Below, piece by piece: positions 24,777 to 36,749 of a stretch of 64,000 nt of DNA (position 1 is the stretch's first letter; every line of letters begins with the position of its first letter). The stretch spans positions 32,501,340 through 32,565,339 of the forward strand of contig NC_059077.1 in the NCBI RefSeq assembly GCF_020497125.1. Direction: 5' to 3'. The notes below the pieces were generated by a model that did not search any database, was not told the DNA's origin, and saw nothing but the letters and a program-made list of their open reading frames with translations. This DNA comes from Mauremys mutica (taxonomy: Eukaryota; Chordata; Testudines; Geoemydidae). The translations under genes and the position numbers were made by a program.

Positions 24777-25045
24777 GATTATGTCTACACTGAACCTCTC
24801 CCACCCACCTCAGCCCCCCAGAGGCAATGAGTCTCAAAGCCCAGGTTAGCTGACTTGGGCTTACACTATGGAGCTAAAAATAGCAGTGTAGCCATTCCCA
24901 CAGCACTGGGGCTGGAACCCAGGTTCTGAGACCCAACCTCCACGTCTGGTTTCAGAATCAGATTTTAGCCCCATAGCGCTAGCCCGAGTCAGTTGATCTG
25001 TGCTCTGAGACTCACTGCTATGGGGTTTTGTTTTGCAGAGAAGAT
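24777..25045. repeat. MITE-like fold-back element, copy 1 (partner 30004-30325)
   Basis: The segment begins near TATGTCTACACTGAACC and ends near TTTTGCAGAGAAGATGTCAT. Inside are CTGACTTGGGCTTACACTATG, AATAGCAGTGTAG and, inverted, CCCGAGTCAGTTGA. The same modules in the same order occur at 30004-30325, which establishes a family. No open frame of note. Confidence 0.65.
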
Positions 25046-28000
25046 GTCATATTCAAGGTTTCAGTCCTCAATCTGCAAAGTTCTCCCTAAAAGTGACTCA
25101 AGTTACTTGAGGAACCACCCCACTCCCTGTGATCATAACCTCCCATAGTAACTACATTACACTGGAGCAATGGAATTGTTAACTTTTCAGGAAACTTCTT
25201 TCTTGGCAACTGACCCATGATTATGGAACTCATTTCTGGAAGATATCAGAGTGACAACGCACTTTGTTGTCCTTGGAACAAATGTAAAATTAATTTCTGA
25301 GACTGCAGGATGGAGAGAGAACAAAGGATAAAATAGTCAACAAAGGCCTGATCCTGCTCTCATTGAAGTCAATGGGAGTTTTGTTAGGGCTAGAAGCAGG
25401 AGCTGCATTTGATTGTATATAGCTGAATTTCATCACTTTTAATAAAAGTAGTTCTTTTCCATTTTGCTGCTCAGCTGTTTAAAAAGGGAGTGGAATTTAG
25501 GCATTATTTCTTTAGCAATTGCATCATTCATATAAATTAACAAGGTTAGAAATAGACAAATAGTTTTTAAAAGCATTAAATAAGGTTGAGTTGTTTTGTT
25601 CCTAATATGCTTGGAAAAGGCCTTATTTATCTTAACCTCTTGTGCAATCTTCTGCTCATTTTCTATTCTTTTTCTTTATTTTTTTTATTTGCCACTCCCT
25701 TCCCTTCATTCCCTTTTCAAATGTATCTTCATCATACCATACAAAAACAACAGTTGGACATCGGGGGAATAAAAGAAAGAAATTTTTTTTAAAAAAAGGG
25801 AGCATCTCCTCTGTAATTTATAGCAAGCTGTAACATAATAGTTCCAAACTCACTGGAAGAGGTCAAATTGCACAATTGTGCATGTCTGACTGAAAGAGAC
25901 GTCCAGGACTATTGCAATCAGGAAATGTTTACACAACTGAGTTGCTAATGAAGGACTCGTGAACATTAGTCACTCTGCATATTGCATGTATTACTGGACA
26001 GATTCTATGGACTTGACTTACTCCAACGATCTTCTCTATGTTTTTTTGTGTGTGTGTGTGTGAACAGAGTCTATAAAATGAGCTCCTGATATTTTTTTAA
26101 TGCATGAATTGATACTACGTATGCCATGACTTCAGTGAAAAGGGGCTTTTCAGTTGTTAGTGCAGTGTTAGCTTGTGAATCAGGATTGGGCTTATTGTAA
26201 GGAACAATGTATTGTAGCAAATTGCCACGGGCAAGGATTCAAAGACTTAACAGGTATTTTCTGTCTCTAATTTCTATAGTTATTACAATTCTAATAGAAT
26301 GTAAAAAGATCCTGAAGCAATTCTAAGGGGGAGGGGCTGGGGAAGGTTGAGGAAATGGTTCACCACAAGAACTCTGTGTTCCAGGATTTTTTTTATTTTT
26401 ATTTAAAAAAAAAACAACAACAAATTTAACATGTTTGAGGGGAGCCCTTGGGTTAATGGACCTTGTGGAAAGACATCACTTGAAGGAAGAGTTGGCGGGG
26501 GGGACGACAGCAGATTGGATCAGGGATTGGAATTTGGGAATATGGAAAGGCTCAGAGATAAGAACAGGCAGAAGATAGGAATGGAGCCTTTAGTTGTATT
26601 ACTTGGGTAAAACAAAGAGGGGAATGAAAAGTGATAAGAGCAGATAGGTAGATTTTGTAGAGATTTGGTGATGGAAAATGAAGGCAAGCCATGACTTTGG
26701 GGAATAGTCCTATTGATCCCAACTGAGTTATCTACATGCTTAAAGTTAAGCAGGTGCTTATGTGCTTCTCTGGATCAGAGCCAGAGTACTCAGCATGTAG
26801 GAGGAACAAGCCCCTGATGAGGGCTGGATGTGGTCAGAGTGGCCCTTAACCTCAGATATGCTGAAGCACAGATGTTTGTAGCCTATGCATCTACTTCCAC
26901 TACTGTTGCCAGACCTCCCTTAGGGAGCTTTTTTTTCCAGACAGTAGTTTTTATTTCCATCCATATGTCCCTCTGTTAATGGCAATTTATTTCCTATGGG
27001 CTCTCTCCTTCCCACCAAAATACATAATACTGTGTAAATTCCACTGCACTTTTCATCCAAAGATCTCAAAAGCCCTTTAAAAACATGAATAAATAAAACA
27101 TGGAGGGAAAATAATATCTGTAGATGGGGAAGATGAGGCCAGAAAAGTAAAGTTTTCAAGTAACCACTGTTTTTTGATGACTTAGTTTTTGTGACCCAAC
27201 TTTGACCTGATTTCAAGAAGTGCTGAGCCTCAAAACTCCAATTGAAGGCAAGGGAGTTGTCGGTCCAGCAAACCTGTGAAAAGTGGCCCCACCATATCTC
27301 AGTTTGGGCCACCTTTCAAAAACCTAGCCTAAATAATTTACCCCAAGTCACACAGTAAATCAGTTGCAGCTGTGATTAGAACGTAGGACTACTAACTTCC
27401 TGAGCCCTGCTCGAATGTAACAGACTCTTTCTAGATGCCCCTTGCTTGTATGCTCAGGGTCACACTGCTTAGTAGATTGGGGGTCAAGAAGCAATTTCCA
27501 TCCCCCCACCAGATTGGCTAGGACCTTCTGGGGGAGGGAAGGAGGATTGCCTTCCTCAGCAGTGTATATGGATCAACTGGGTATATCTCACTTAAGCAAT
27601 TCTCTGCCATTACAGGGACCTCTAATACTGGTGGGTTGGCTGCTCCTGTTCTCTGCCTGTGGTTTCTAGTTGCCTGAGAACTGAAATGCATTGGTCTAAC
27701 TAAAGTTTTTGGGCTCAGTATAGGGGTAACTGGGTGAAATGTAGTGGCTTCTGATATACACGAGGTCAGGCTAGGTGCCTTAAACTCTATGAAAGGAACT
27801 ATTTCACAGCATGCATTTATCCCTTATTAGAGTGAGTGTTTGCAGAAAAACCGGAGGCGTTAACTTTTTACACATAAACACTGTTGCTAAAAGAACACGA
27901 TTTATGGATTTCATTTTGTATTGGCATGTTACAAAGATATGTGTACACTACAGCTGTGCCTTTCACCTTCAAAGCCTGCACACAGTTAAGCTGCTCTGAA

Positions 28001-28768
28001 AGAGTTGATGGCTTGAATCACAAACTCACGCTAGTGAGCCTAGTAAATGATGTATGCTTCCTTTCTCTTGTGAAAGGGATAATTAACATTACCATCACAA
28101 CATCATATTCTGTTTAAGGAAATACTGAACTAGAGCTGATGTTTTCCTGTAAAAGCTACTGACCATCTGCTATGTAAGACTTCTGGGTAGTGACTGGTGT
28201 CAGTTTCACAACTGAGAGCACTCAAGTCTTGTAGAAAGAACCACAATACGCCTTTATTGCTTGAGAAATTGTGGGGAAGAGCTCATTTATCTTTGACATT
28301 TGTAAGTAAAGGTCAGATCAGAAGTGTTTTCCAATTCACTAGTAAACGTAAACATTTTATATCTGTTAGAATATCCAAGTATAGAATGTATACTGCTAAA
28401 AATATTACATTAAAATACACAGTGCTTGCATTAGTGATGTACATAAAATGTTTCTTTCAGGAGAAGTACCCAATATGGAATTATTTTCTCTCTAATTAAA
28501 CTACAGACAGGTTTCTGGAGAGACTGACACACCAACTAAAGTATCTGAGAGGTATAAAAATACCATATTGCTGAATCTGCTTTAAATAACACTCAAATAA
28601 ACAGATGGAAAAACACTATCAATCTATTCTTGCTAAAATTAAGAACTCACTGTTAATTTGGGGATTTATGATGCTGAAAAGATTTTTAAATAATGACTAT
28701 TTATTTTACTAATATTTTTGCTAAATTAGCATCTATTTTTATTGTTAGTGAAGGATCAACCTCCTTAG
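25046..28768. other. No gene recognised
   Basis: A dinucleotide run (GT)n lies at about 26047-26062. A single ATTGAAGTCAATGGGAG motif occurs near 25362, and a related motif with AAGTTAAGCAGGTGC near 26745. Open frames (for example 26920-27312) have no family features. Confidence 0.4.
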
Positions 28769-29041
28769 CAGGGGCGGCTCTAGCGATTTCGCTGCCCCAA
28801 GCACGGCGGCACACTGCGGGGGGCGCTCTGGCGGTCGCCGGTCCCACGGGTCCGGTGGACCTCCTGCAGACATGCCTGCGGAGGGTCCGCTGGTCCCGCG
28901 GCTCCGGTGGAGCATCCGCAGGCACGCCTGCGGAAGGTCCACTGGGGCCGCCTGCCACCTTCCCGGTGACAGGCAGAGCGCCCCCCGTGGCATGCCACCC
29001 CAAGCACGCGCTTGGCGCGCTGGGGTCTGGAGCCAGCCCTG
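28769..29041. mobile_element. Non-autonomous hAT-type element, 273 bp, perfect 8-bp TSD
   Basis: The ends are CAGGGGCGGCTCTAGCG and GGTCTGGAGCCAGCCCTG. CTCCTTAG flanks both sides exactly (28761-28768 and 29042-29049). The GC-rich interior is built of repeated modules with CCGCAGGCACGCCTGCGG, a perfect palindrome. Open frames on both strands are by-products of this composition. It is the same family as 52383-52687. Confidence 0.93.
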
Positions 29042-29049
29042 CTCCTTAG

Positions 29050-30003
29050 CTATAACCCATAAGCTTCATTTCATTGTAACATATATCCTCATCATCAACA
29101 TCACTGCTCCAACCTTTTAAGAAGTTATCTGATTAAAAGTAGAAGGCTTGAAGGACAATTGGGGATTGTCTGAATATCGAATTTTTTTTTAAAAAATGAG
29201 CAATTAAGACATAAGGAGTCATTACCTTGACTTCACTTGTATTTTGTCCCCTTTTCCTTATGCTTTGCCATTTGGTGGACTTTCCCCATTCTAATCTCTT
29301 CAGGGCAGGTACTGAGCCTTCATTTATGTTTTTACAGCAATTGACATTATGGACACAACCAGATATAAAATAAATAATATAATAAAGTAATAAATATAAC
29401 AACATGATTTTCGGGACTTTTCTCAAGGTATTTTTTTGCCACTCTGCTCCATAATTAACCAACCCTTCTCTGGACTCTGGTGGTTGTGGGAGGATATTTT
29501 AGTCTTCGTGATCCATTCAGGACCTGGCCTCTTTGCCAATTATTTTGATAATTTTTCATGATATGGACACATGTCCACCTGTCAATTAGACTACCAAACT
29601 TACTCCATTTAGGCCCCTACAGTGTAGTCAGATTGTACATTTTTATCATTAATAGCCTGGGTGGAATTGAACCTGAAACTGAAAGGTTAAAGGACTGTCA
29701 ATTCCTTGAGCCATCCAGTTTCCCTGCTTTATTTCTTTTCTGGATTTTTTCCAACAGCATAACTGCATTCAAGGCCCTTTGTTTTCAGATTTTACCAGTT
29801 TTTACCTATAATTTCCCAAGTTTTACAAAAACTATTTTTAAATGAATTTTCACCCAAATTTTGACCACTCACATACATGAAAATACTGATCCCATTAAGA
29901 AAATGCAATACATTACATTAGGGAGATGTGCTTATGTTAATCATAAATTAGTCAACATGTAAATGCAAGGGTGTCTGTCAAAGAAAGGCAGCGTAGTGGA
30001 AGA
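29050..30003. other. Nothing recognised
   Basis: AT-rich DNA with short meaningless open frames only. Confidence 0.4.
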
Positions 30004-30325
30004 TACACAGGGTACATCTACATTCCAGCCCAAAACCAAAACCAAAAAACCCTGCTGCACCAAGTCTCTGAACATGGGGTCAACTGACTTAGGCTCCTGG
30101 GGCTTGCACTATGGGGCCAAGAATAGCAGCATAGATATTCCAGTTTGGGCTGGAGCCTGGGGTCTGAAACATGGTGAGGGGGGAGAGTTCCAGAGCCTGG
30201 TCTCCTGCCCAAGACTGAATGTCTACACTGCTGTTTTTGGCCCTGTAACACAAGCGTGAGTCAGTTGAGCCAGGCTCTGAGACTTGCTGCTGTGGGTTGG
30301 TTTTTTTTGCAGTGTGAATACATCC
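30004..30325. repeat. MITE-like fold-back element, copy 2 (partner 24777-25045)
   Basis: GGGTACATCTACATTCCAGC at the left and TTTTTTGCAGTGTGAATACA at the right are inverse-like ends. The inner modules GGGCTTGCACTATGGGGCC, AATAGCAGCATAG and GAGTCAGTTGAGCC match the copy near 24.8 kb. Confidence 0.68.
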
Positions 30326-31181
30326 ACCCACCCATGCGTTCATGAACATATTGTTAGTGGTGATATAACCCACAGAATTAAACTGCTTTTAATTTCGATA
30401 TGCTTAGTTGTCTCAATTTGTTGCTTTTTATCTGTTCTCCCATCCTTCAACATTAACCCCAAAAAACTGTTAAGCTAATTTTTTTGCACCCATTTTTATT
30501 TTTTGTAAGGAACACCGATAAACTTCCAGGAATTTTAAAACAAAATAAAATCCAAAAATGAAGGGCCTTGGCTATATTACAGTATGAAAATGTAATACAA
30601 AATGTCTATCATATTTTTCTTTTTAAAGAAGATGTAATCATTTCACCCAATTAAAAAAACACCAGTATCTGTTCCTTTTTAAAATGTAAACTCATTTCTT
30701 CTGTTTAGAAATAGTAAATCCCCCTGAAGGTTCCACGGCGGGGGTTGAGAGAATGTCGGTTCTTTCAAAGCATTGCACTGTGATTGACTAGAATCCACCT
30801 GACTTAGGCAACAAGAGCCAACCAGAGCTTTATTTGGCTGTTTTAGATTAAAAGTTTCAGCTAACAAAGTCAAAACTAGTGTCAGACAAAGAGAGAGCTT
30901 CCAGAGTCTGCTCATTTTCCTGGCATAATTCCTTAGTGAACACTTTTTACCTGTATTAATCCCATGTCAGAACCTTACGAAACTCTGAGGGAGAAACTCT
31001 GGGCTGTATTGCATAGGAGCAAAGGAGCCTCCTTTAGGGCAAGTTACAAATCTGGATTACCTACATTTAGGCTACTATATCCATATTTAAACACGTTAAT
31101 AGTGGCCAGCTACTGAGCATACAGCAGCTCTATTGACATTTTTGGAGTATAACTTTAGTGCACCTCACTTTTAAGAAAGGA
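30326..31181. other. Nothing recognised
   Basis: No supported gene or repeat. Confidence 0.4.
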
Positions 31182-31352
31182 GGGGGGGGATAGCTCAGTG
31201 GTTTGAGCATTGGCCTGCTAAACCCAGAGTTGTGAGTTCAATCCTTGAGGGGGCCACTTAGGGATCTGGGGCAAAAATTGGTCCTGCTAGTGAAGGCAGG
31301 GGGCTGGACTTGATGACCTTTCAAGGTCCCTTCCAGTCCTAGGAGATTGGTA
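31182..31352 (+). mobile_element. tRNA-derived SINE with CR1-like tail
   Basis: The 5' head is tRNA-like: TAGCTCAGTGGTTTGAGCA (Pol III A box, from 31191) and GAGTTCAATCC (B box, 31234-31244). A short body follows, and then CTTGATGACCTTTCAAGGTC and CCTTCCAGTCCTAGG, which resemble the CR1 3' end and would let CR1 reverse transcriptase copy it. This is the known architecture of turtle Pol III SINEs. An ATTT-rich stretch follows at 31360-31393. The tRNA head is not a functional tRNA gene. Confidence 0.88.
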
Positions 31353-31359
31353 TATCTCC

Positions 31360-31393
31360 AATTATTTATTTATTTTTATTTTATTTATTTAGG
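31360..31393. repeat. (ATTT)n simple repeat
   Basis: TATTTATTTATTTTTATTTT-type repetition directly follows the SINE tail and may have grown from it. Confidence 0.75.
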
Positions 31394-31412
31394 TAGAATC
31401 TGCCTCATTTTT

Positions 31413-32960
31413 AGGTCATAGATTCACAGATTTAAGGCCTGAAGGGACTGTTATGAACATCTGGACCAGAGGTTTTCAAACTTTTTTTCTGGGGACCCAG
31501 TTGAAGGAAATTGTTGATGCCTATGACCCAGTGAAGCTGGGGATGAGAGGTTTGGGGTGTGGAGGGGGGAACAGGGCTGGGGCAAAAGGTTGAGGTGCAG
31601 GGGTGAGGACTGTGGGGTGGGGCAGGGAATGAGGGGTTCAGGGTGTGAGGGGGGCTCTAGGCTGGGGGGTTTGGCATGCAGGAGGGGGTCCAGGTTGGGG
31701 GGGGCTCAGCGCTAGGGCAGGGGATTGGTGCACGGGCACAGATTTACCTCCAGCAGCTCAGCAGTGCAGCTGGGGTACACCATGGACTGCGCTGTGCCCT
31801 GGAAGCGGCCAGCAGCAGATCTGGCTCCTAGGCAGAGGCATGCAAGCAGCTCTGCATGACTCTCACCTGCAGGCACCGCCCCCACCAGTTTGGAGTGCGG
31901 AGCCGGTGCTTGGGGCGGCGGCAGTGCATGGAGCTCCATGGCCCCCCTGCCTAGAAGCCAGACCCCTGCTGGCCGCTTCCAGGGCGCAGCGCGGTATCAG
32001 AACAGGTAGGCACTTGCCTGCCTTAGCTGGGCAGCACCGCCGACGGGACTTTTAACGGTGCTGACCAGAACAAGGCAACCCAGTGCCTTACATGCTGCAA
32101 CCCGACCCACAGATTGAAAAACACTGATCTAGACCAACCTCCTGCATAATAGGCCATAGACCCTGACTGAGTCAAGCCCATAACTGCTGCGTGAGCTACT
32201 GCATATCTTTTACAAAGACATCTGGTATTGAGTTAAAGATTTCAAGTGACAGAGAATCTATCATGTTCCAAGGTAAGTTGTTCCAATGGTTAAGTACCTT
32301 CACTCCTAAAAATGTGCACCTTATTTTTAGTCTGAATTTGTCTAGCTTCAGCTTCCAACTATTTGATCTTGTTATACCTTTTTCCTGCTAGATTAAATCT
32401 ATTCCCCCTGTAGGTACTTGTAGACCATGATCAAGCCAACTCTGACCCTTCTCTTCCATAAACTAAATATAACGCGTCTCTTAACTCTCTCAATATAACA
32501 CATTTTCCTCAAATGTCTCACCATAAGGCAAGTCTCAGTCCTAATGTCTCACTGTAAGGCATGTTCTCAATTATTTCCTTGAATGTTTCACCTCTAATCA
32601 TCCAGAACCCTTTCCAGTTTTCCAGCATCCTTTTATAAGTGTTGACACCAGAACTGAACACAGTATTCTAGTAATGGTCTCCTTTATGCCATATAGAGGT
32701 ACTGCCACTTCCTTAGTCCTACCTGATATTCCTCTGCTTATACATCTGTAGACTGTGTACACCTCCTACTACAGCATTACACTGGAAGCTCATGTTGCAT
32801 TGATTATCTGCTGTTGCTCGGAGTCCTTTTCAGTTTTTTTGCATTCCAGGGTAAATTTCCCCATTTTGTAAGTATGACATACATTATTTTTTACTGGGTG
32901 TACCTGTGTCTAGTTGTGACCTTAACTGAAGATTTTCACAGCATTGTCTTTCACCTCCCT
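31413..32960 (-). mobile_element. CR1 LINE fragment, antisense, split by a hAT element
   Basis: GTCATAGATTCACAGATTTA starts the complement of the CR1 3' end. It breaks at 31467 and resumes at 32127 with CAACCTCCTGCATAATAGG, then TTCCAATGGTTAAGTACCTT and further 5' CR1 sequence such as ACCAGAACTGAACACAGTAT. Order and orientation agree with one CR1 copy interrupted by a later insertion. The 32960 edge is approximate. Confidence 0.85.
31467..32126. mobile_element. hAT-type element inside CR1, 660 bp
   Basis: The ends are CAGAGGTTTTCAAAC and ATTGAAAAACACTG. The flanking 8-mers ATCTGGAC and ATCTAGAC match at 7 of 8 positions and lie within the CR1 copy. The interior is G-rich with GGGGTGAGG-like runs. 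A 136-codon open frame (31645-32055) has no transposase motif. Confidence 0.85.
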
Positions 32961-34372
32961 TAGTATGAGGCAATGTTTTCCGTCATGAGGCCCATTTCCA
33001 ATAGTTAAATCAGCAGTTGTGGTAGCATAACCTTACTTTAATACCGCTGCAGCAATTAGTTCTCTTCACTCTTATGGACACTTCCAGACCATAGGCTCAA
33101 AATGCCACAAAATGACAGCAAAAGAAAACGGGACCAAAAAGAGAGATTTCAGAGAAAAGAGAATGATGAGAAAAAGTATGTGTTGGGTAAACAGGAAACG
33201 CCTTCAGTCCATCCTATTAACTATGGCTGGCTCAGATGCATGGTAACAAAGTTTATTTATGACTTTCACCCAACATAATTTTAAAAATCTTCCTTTCTAC
33301 TGGTGTAGCTACAAAACATACTATGTCTCTTCAGCTAAATGTAGTTGTTATTTGAGTCCTTCTAAGATATGTTCCATTGAAAATTCCTTTTGAAACAGTT
33401 TTAATCTCTCTCTCTCTCTTTTAACATTAACATTTTTTTTCAAATATGTTTGTCTACCTTTTCATGAAGCAGTGTCTACCAGGCTTTCAGAAAACAAGAA
33501 AAGAACCAAAGGTGACTATGGGTACATTGTCAGAGATTTTCTGTTTATCAAACCACCAATGGTTTTTAGTGAGATATTATATAATCAGGAAAAACAGCAC
33601 TGCGAGGAGATGAAGAAACCTGGAAAGCATCTCACTAAACTCAAACCATTGAAGAGGTGACTGCATCAGATTAATATTCCTCTTTGTACCATCTTATTCC
33701 AATACACATTTTCTCCACTACCAGACAATGCTGCTAATGCAACGTGCTGTAAAAGATGTGCGTAATGTATATGAAATGCTTGGCCTGACTATAAAGATTC
33801 TTAGCTGTTCCTATTAAATTGCAAACTCATTACATATTTGTACTTATATGATCTGGGCTGTTATTTACTCTGCACTTAGCCAGACTGAGCCTAATATTCA
33901 TCTCATTCATACGCATACAGCACTTGCACGTGCCATCTCAAGATTAATACATTACCTGCTTGTAGAATTCTCGGACTTAAGGATAATAATGTCAAATCTG
34001 TAGATGTTTTAAATCAGAATTATCTGAGCCTTATGTTTCTAGTTTTAGGTTCATAAAACCAGCATTTCTGATTATCTTGATAGGAAACTAACTGAAACAC
34101 TGTTATGTAAAGCTCAGTTCTGGATTTTTAAGCAGGAGCCCACAATACTTATAAGGTAGATTGGACTGGAAAAAAGTGCAAGGAGGGAGGGTCTCAAATT
34201 CAGCCTACCCAATTCCAAAATGCTGAGGAATGAAGACTCTATGCACCAGTACATTTGATTTTGTATTTTATATTGTATACCTCTGATGAAAGCACAGTAG
34301 CTTCAACTCTGCAGCCAACTTAGCGGTGTTAGAAAAACCCTAAGTGCATAAGGAAAACAACTTGTTCAAGAC
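32961..34372. other. Nothing recognised
   Basis: A (TC)n run lies near 33404-33420. The open frame at 33472-33660 has no family features. Confidence 0.4.
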
Positions 34373-35578
34373 AGTCCCTGGTTTACAATGGTGCCAGTGG
34401 CTCCGTGGAGCTGGGCCCATGCTCAGAAGGGGCCCTGGCCTGTTCCGCTTGCACTGTGCCCCGAGACCCCGCTGGCTCCCCCCGCCCACTACTTGCTCCT
34501 CTCGGCCTGCCTGCCGGCCAAGGGCTCCTCTCCTCCTCCTGGCCCCACTCCCCTGCTCCTCTCTGCCCCCTGGCCAGACCCCAGTGCATCTCTGGCTCCA
34601 TGCAGTCTCTGCTTCCCACCACCTGTGGGGCTTCGCCTGTCTTCCCCGAGCTGAGCCGCCTGGTACTGGTGCAGAAGCCTGGCCAGTCTCAGCCAGTAAT
34701 GGGGGGTTGGGGGACAGTGTGGGGGGCTTGGCTGGGCCCCTCCAGTAAAGTGGGTCCTGAGGGAGCCGGCCTGGATGATTACGCCACTCCCGAGTGTTAT
34801 ATCCTTGGGGGCAGCCGGTTTAGGAAGAAATCACTTGAGGCCAGACAGCAGACAGCTAACAAAACCACCATTTTATTTACAGACTCAGAGAACTCACTCA
34901 GCCGGCTGAAGCTGGCTGAGCTAACCCATAATAATCTAACTCAGTTGCCATAGCAACAAAAACCATGACAACCAAATACACAACACCGAGGGGCCGGAAC
35001 AATTCCTGGCTCCGGGACCAGCCCTGGATGCTCTGCTGGCTCAGCCCAGCAGACACAGTCGCCTCCCAGCAGTGCTGGTGAGTGTGGCTGGAAGGCAGGG
35101 AGTGGGTTTCTGGGAGGCCTGGGTGGGTGCTGGGCTGTGAGGGGGTGGGGTAGATGTGTGTGTTGGGGCACTAGGGAGTGGGGGTTCTGTGGAGAATGCT
35201 GGGCAGTTGGGGTGGGGCTGTGGGCAGGGGTGGTGTTGTGCAGGGTGCTGTGCACTTGCAGGGAGTCTGGGGGCTCTGGCCCTAGGGAGTTGGGGGGTGT
35301 TGGGCAGGGCTGTGTGGCATAGCATGGACCAACCCCCGACAGGAAGGGGCATGCTGGCAGCACAGGGCAGGGTGGGCCACTGTGCATCTGACAACTGCCG
35401 GTTTGTAAACAGTGCCCTCGCACTGGGCTTGGCAGAGCGGGGCCACCCCTGCCATACCATGCCCCTGGCCAGCCCCTCGCTCCGGGGACTGACCTCCCTG
35501 CGCCAATGCTCCATTGCCCCCCTGGGGGCCCACAAATATGTTTGACGCAAGGCCCACAAAAGGTTAATCCAGCCTTGG
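34373..35578. mobile_element. hAT-type element of 1.2 kb containing a solo LTR
   Basis: The left end is AGTCCCTGGTTTACAATGG and the right end TTAATCCAGCCTTGG, a degenerate inverted pair. The flanking 8-mers TTCAAGAC (34365-34372) and TTCAAGAT (35579-35586) match at 7 of 8 positions. The interior is GC-rich with long overlapping open frames on both strands (up to 190 codons) but no transposase signature. A 191-bp LTR is nested at 34795-34985. Confidence 0.75.
34795..34985 (-). mobile_element. Solo LTR of 191 bp with perfect 5-bp TSD
   Basis: The segment begins TGTTATATCC and ends ACACAACA (TGTT...AACA edges). CCGAG flanks it exactly at 34790-34794 and 34986-34990. AATAAA is present on the minus strand (TTTATT near 34873), suggesting minus orientation. 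It sits in the hAT element at 34373-35578. Confidence 0.85.
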
Positions 35579-35586
35579 TTCAAGAT

Positions 35587-36661
35587 CTGAGCAGACAGTA
35601 GAGTGCAACTCATTAATGCTTGAAGTCAAAGCAAGCACTGTCACAGAAGCAATGAGGTAACACCACTGTCCAGCACCCATAGGATTAGTGAAATATTTGA
35701 CAATAATGTGTAGACAAAATTGCTTCGATTGATATAAAGGTGTGAGATTCCAGTGCTGCTTATTGGCAAGAAGAGCATGTAAACGGCAATGATAAAGAAT
35801 CCAGGCTATCCTTCTCTAAGTGTAGGATGCTTGAGGAAGGACATTCAGAAGGCTTTGGTCATTGAGAATCTGAGTTCTTACTACACGTCAGACTGGGAGA
35901 AATGGCTACAGGAAAAAACATTTCTCTTTACAGCTCATTTCTCTTACAGCAGTAATGCAACCTCATGCTCTAGATTTTATACTTCATGTTAAATCTTATT
36001 GCAAAGATACATTCTCTCATCACTACACATCCCAGGTGTACACAAAGCTCTTTGGTTTAGGTGGTAAAAACTACCACAGGCAAGTCAGAACCAACTAAAG
36101 GATATAGCCGCCCTAAAGAGTCATTTGAAGTTCTTCATTATCTGTCCCCTCCCCCCAAAAGAAGGTGAAACGAAACCAGGCAATTTCCTGTTTCTAGTTT
36201 TTTTAAGGGACCTTCAAAGATAGGTTGTAGACACTGAGTCAGGCATCCTCTTTGGTCTTAATCATCTATTCCTGTGGAAAATATTAGTCGTTTGCATCTC
36301 TCTCTTTCTGTAATGGGTTAGAGGTTGAGGTCAGTGACGTACGGTAAAGAATCTTTGTGAGATACTTTACCCATCTTTGGCACTTTGAAACATATGCTTT
36401 AACTTTATCTGACAATATGACTCTTACACAGTACTCAAAGCATGTTTCAGTCATAGCTGAATATGATTTTGTTAATAATAGAACATGTAAGAATCAGATA
36501 ATAGAACTCTAACAACGCCAGTTGAAACAATATCAAATCCTTAATGGAGAAAATTTAACTTTACATGGGTGACAAAATAGGGGAAAATACGCTATTGGGG
36601 CCATGATATAATATGTCTTTCATGTACAATGGCATGATGAAAATCAACATTTTATAGATGA
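35587..36661. other. Nothing recognised
   Basis: No supported feature in this stretch. Confidence 0.4.
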
Positions 36662-36749
36662 CGGGCCAGATCCCCAACTGGTATAGATCAATGTGGTCCA
36701 CTGACTTCAACAGCAGTACGCCAGTTTAAACCAGCTAAAGATCTAACCC
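36662..36749. repeat. Short quasi-palindromic repeat
   Basis: GGGCCAGATCCCCAACTGG at the left is answered by CCAGCTAAAGATCTAACCC, with CCACTGACTTCAACAGC in the middle. Confidence 0.6.

Noticed and set aside
28693..29049. Overlapping open frames on both strands at 28.7-29.0 kb.
   Set aside because: They arise from the palindromic GC modules of the hAT element at 28769-29041.
31191..31250. Possible tRNA gene from the A and B boxes.
   Set aside because: The head runs directly into a SINE body and CR1-like tail; acceptor pairing is not convincing for a tRNA.
31645..32055. A 136-codon plus-strand open frame.
   Set aside because: It is contained in the hAT element nested in CR1, with no transposase motif.
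34941..35613. Long overlapping open frames (160-190 codons).
   Set aside because: They overlap on both strands inside a hAT element with 7-of-8 TSD and have no domain, splice or codon support.
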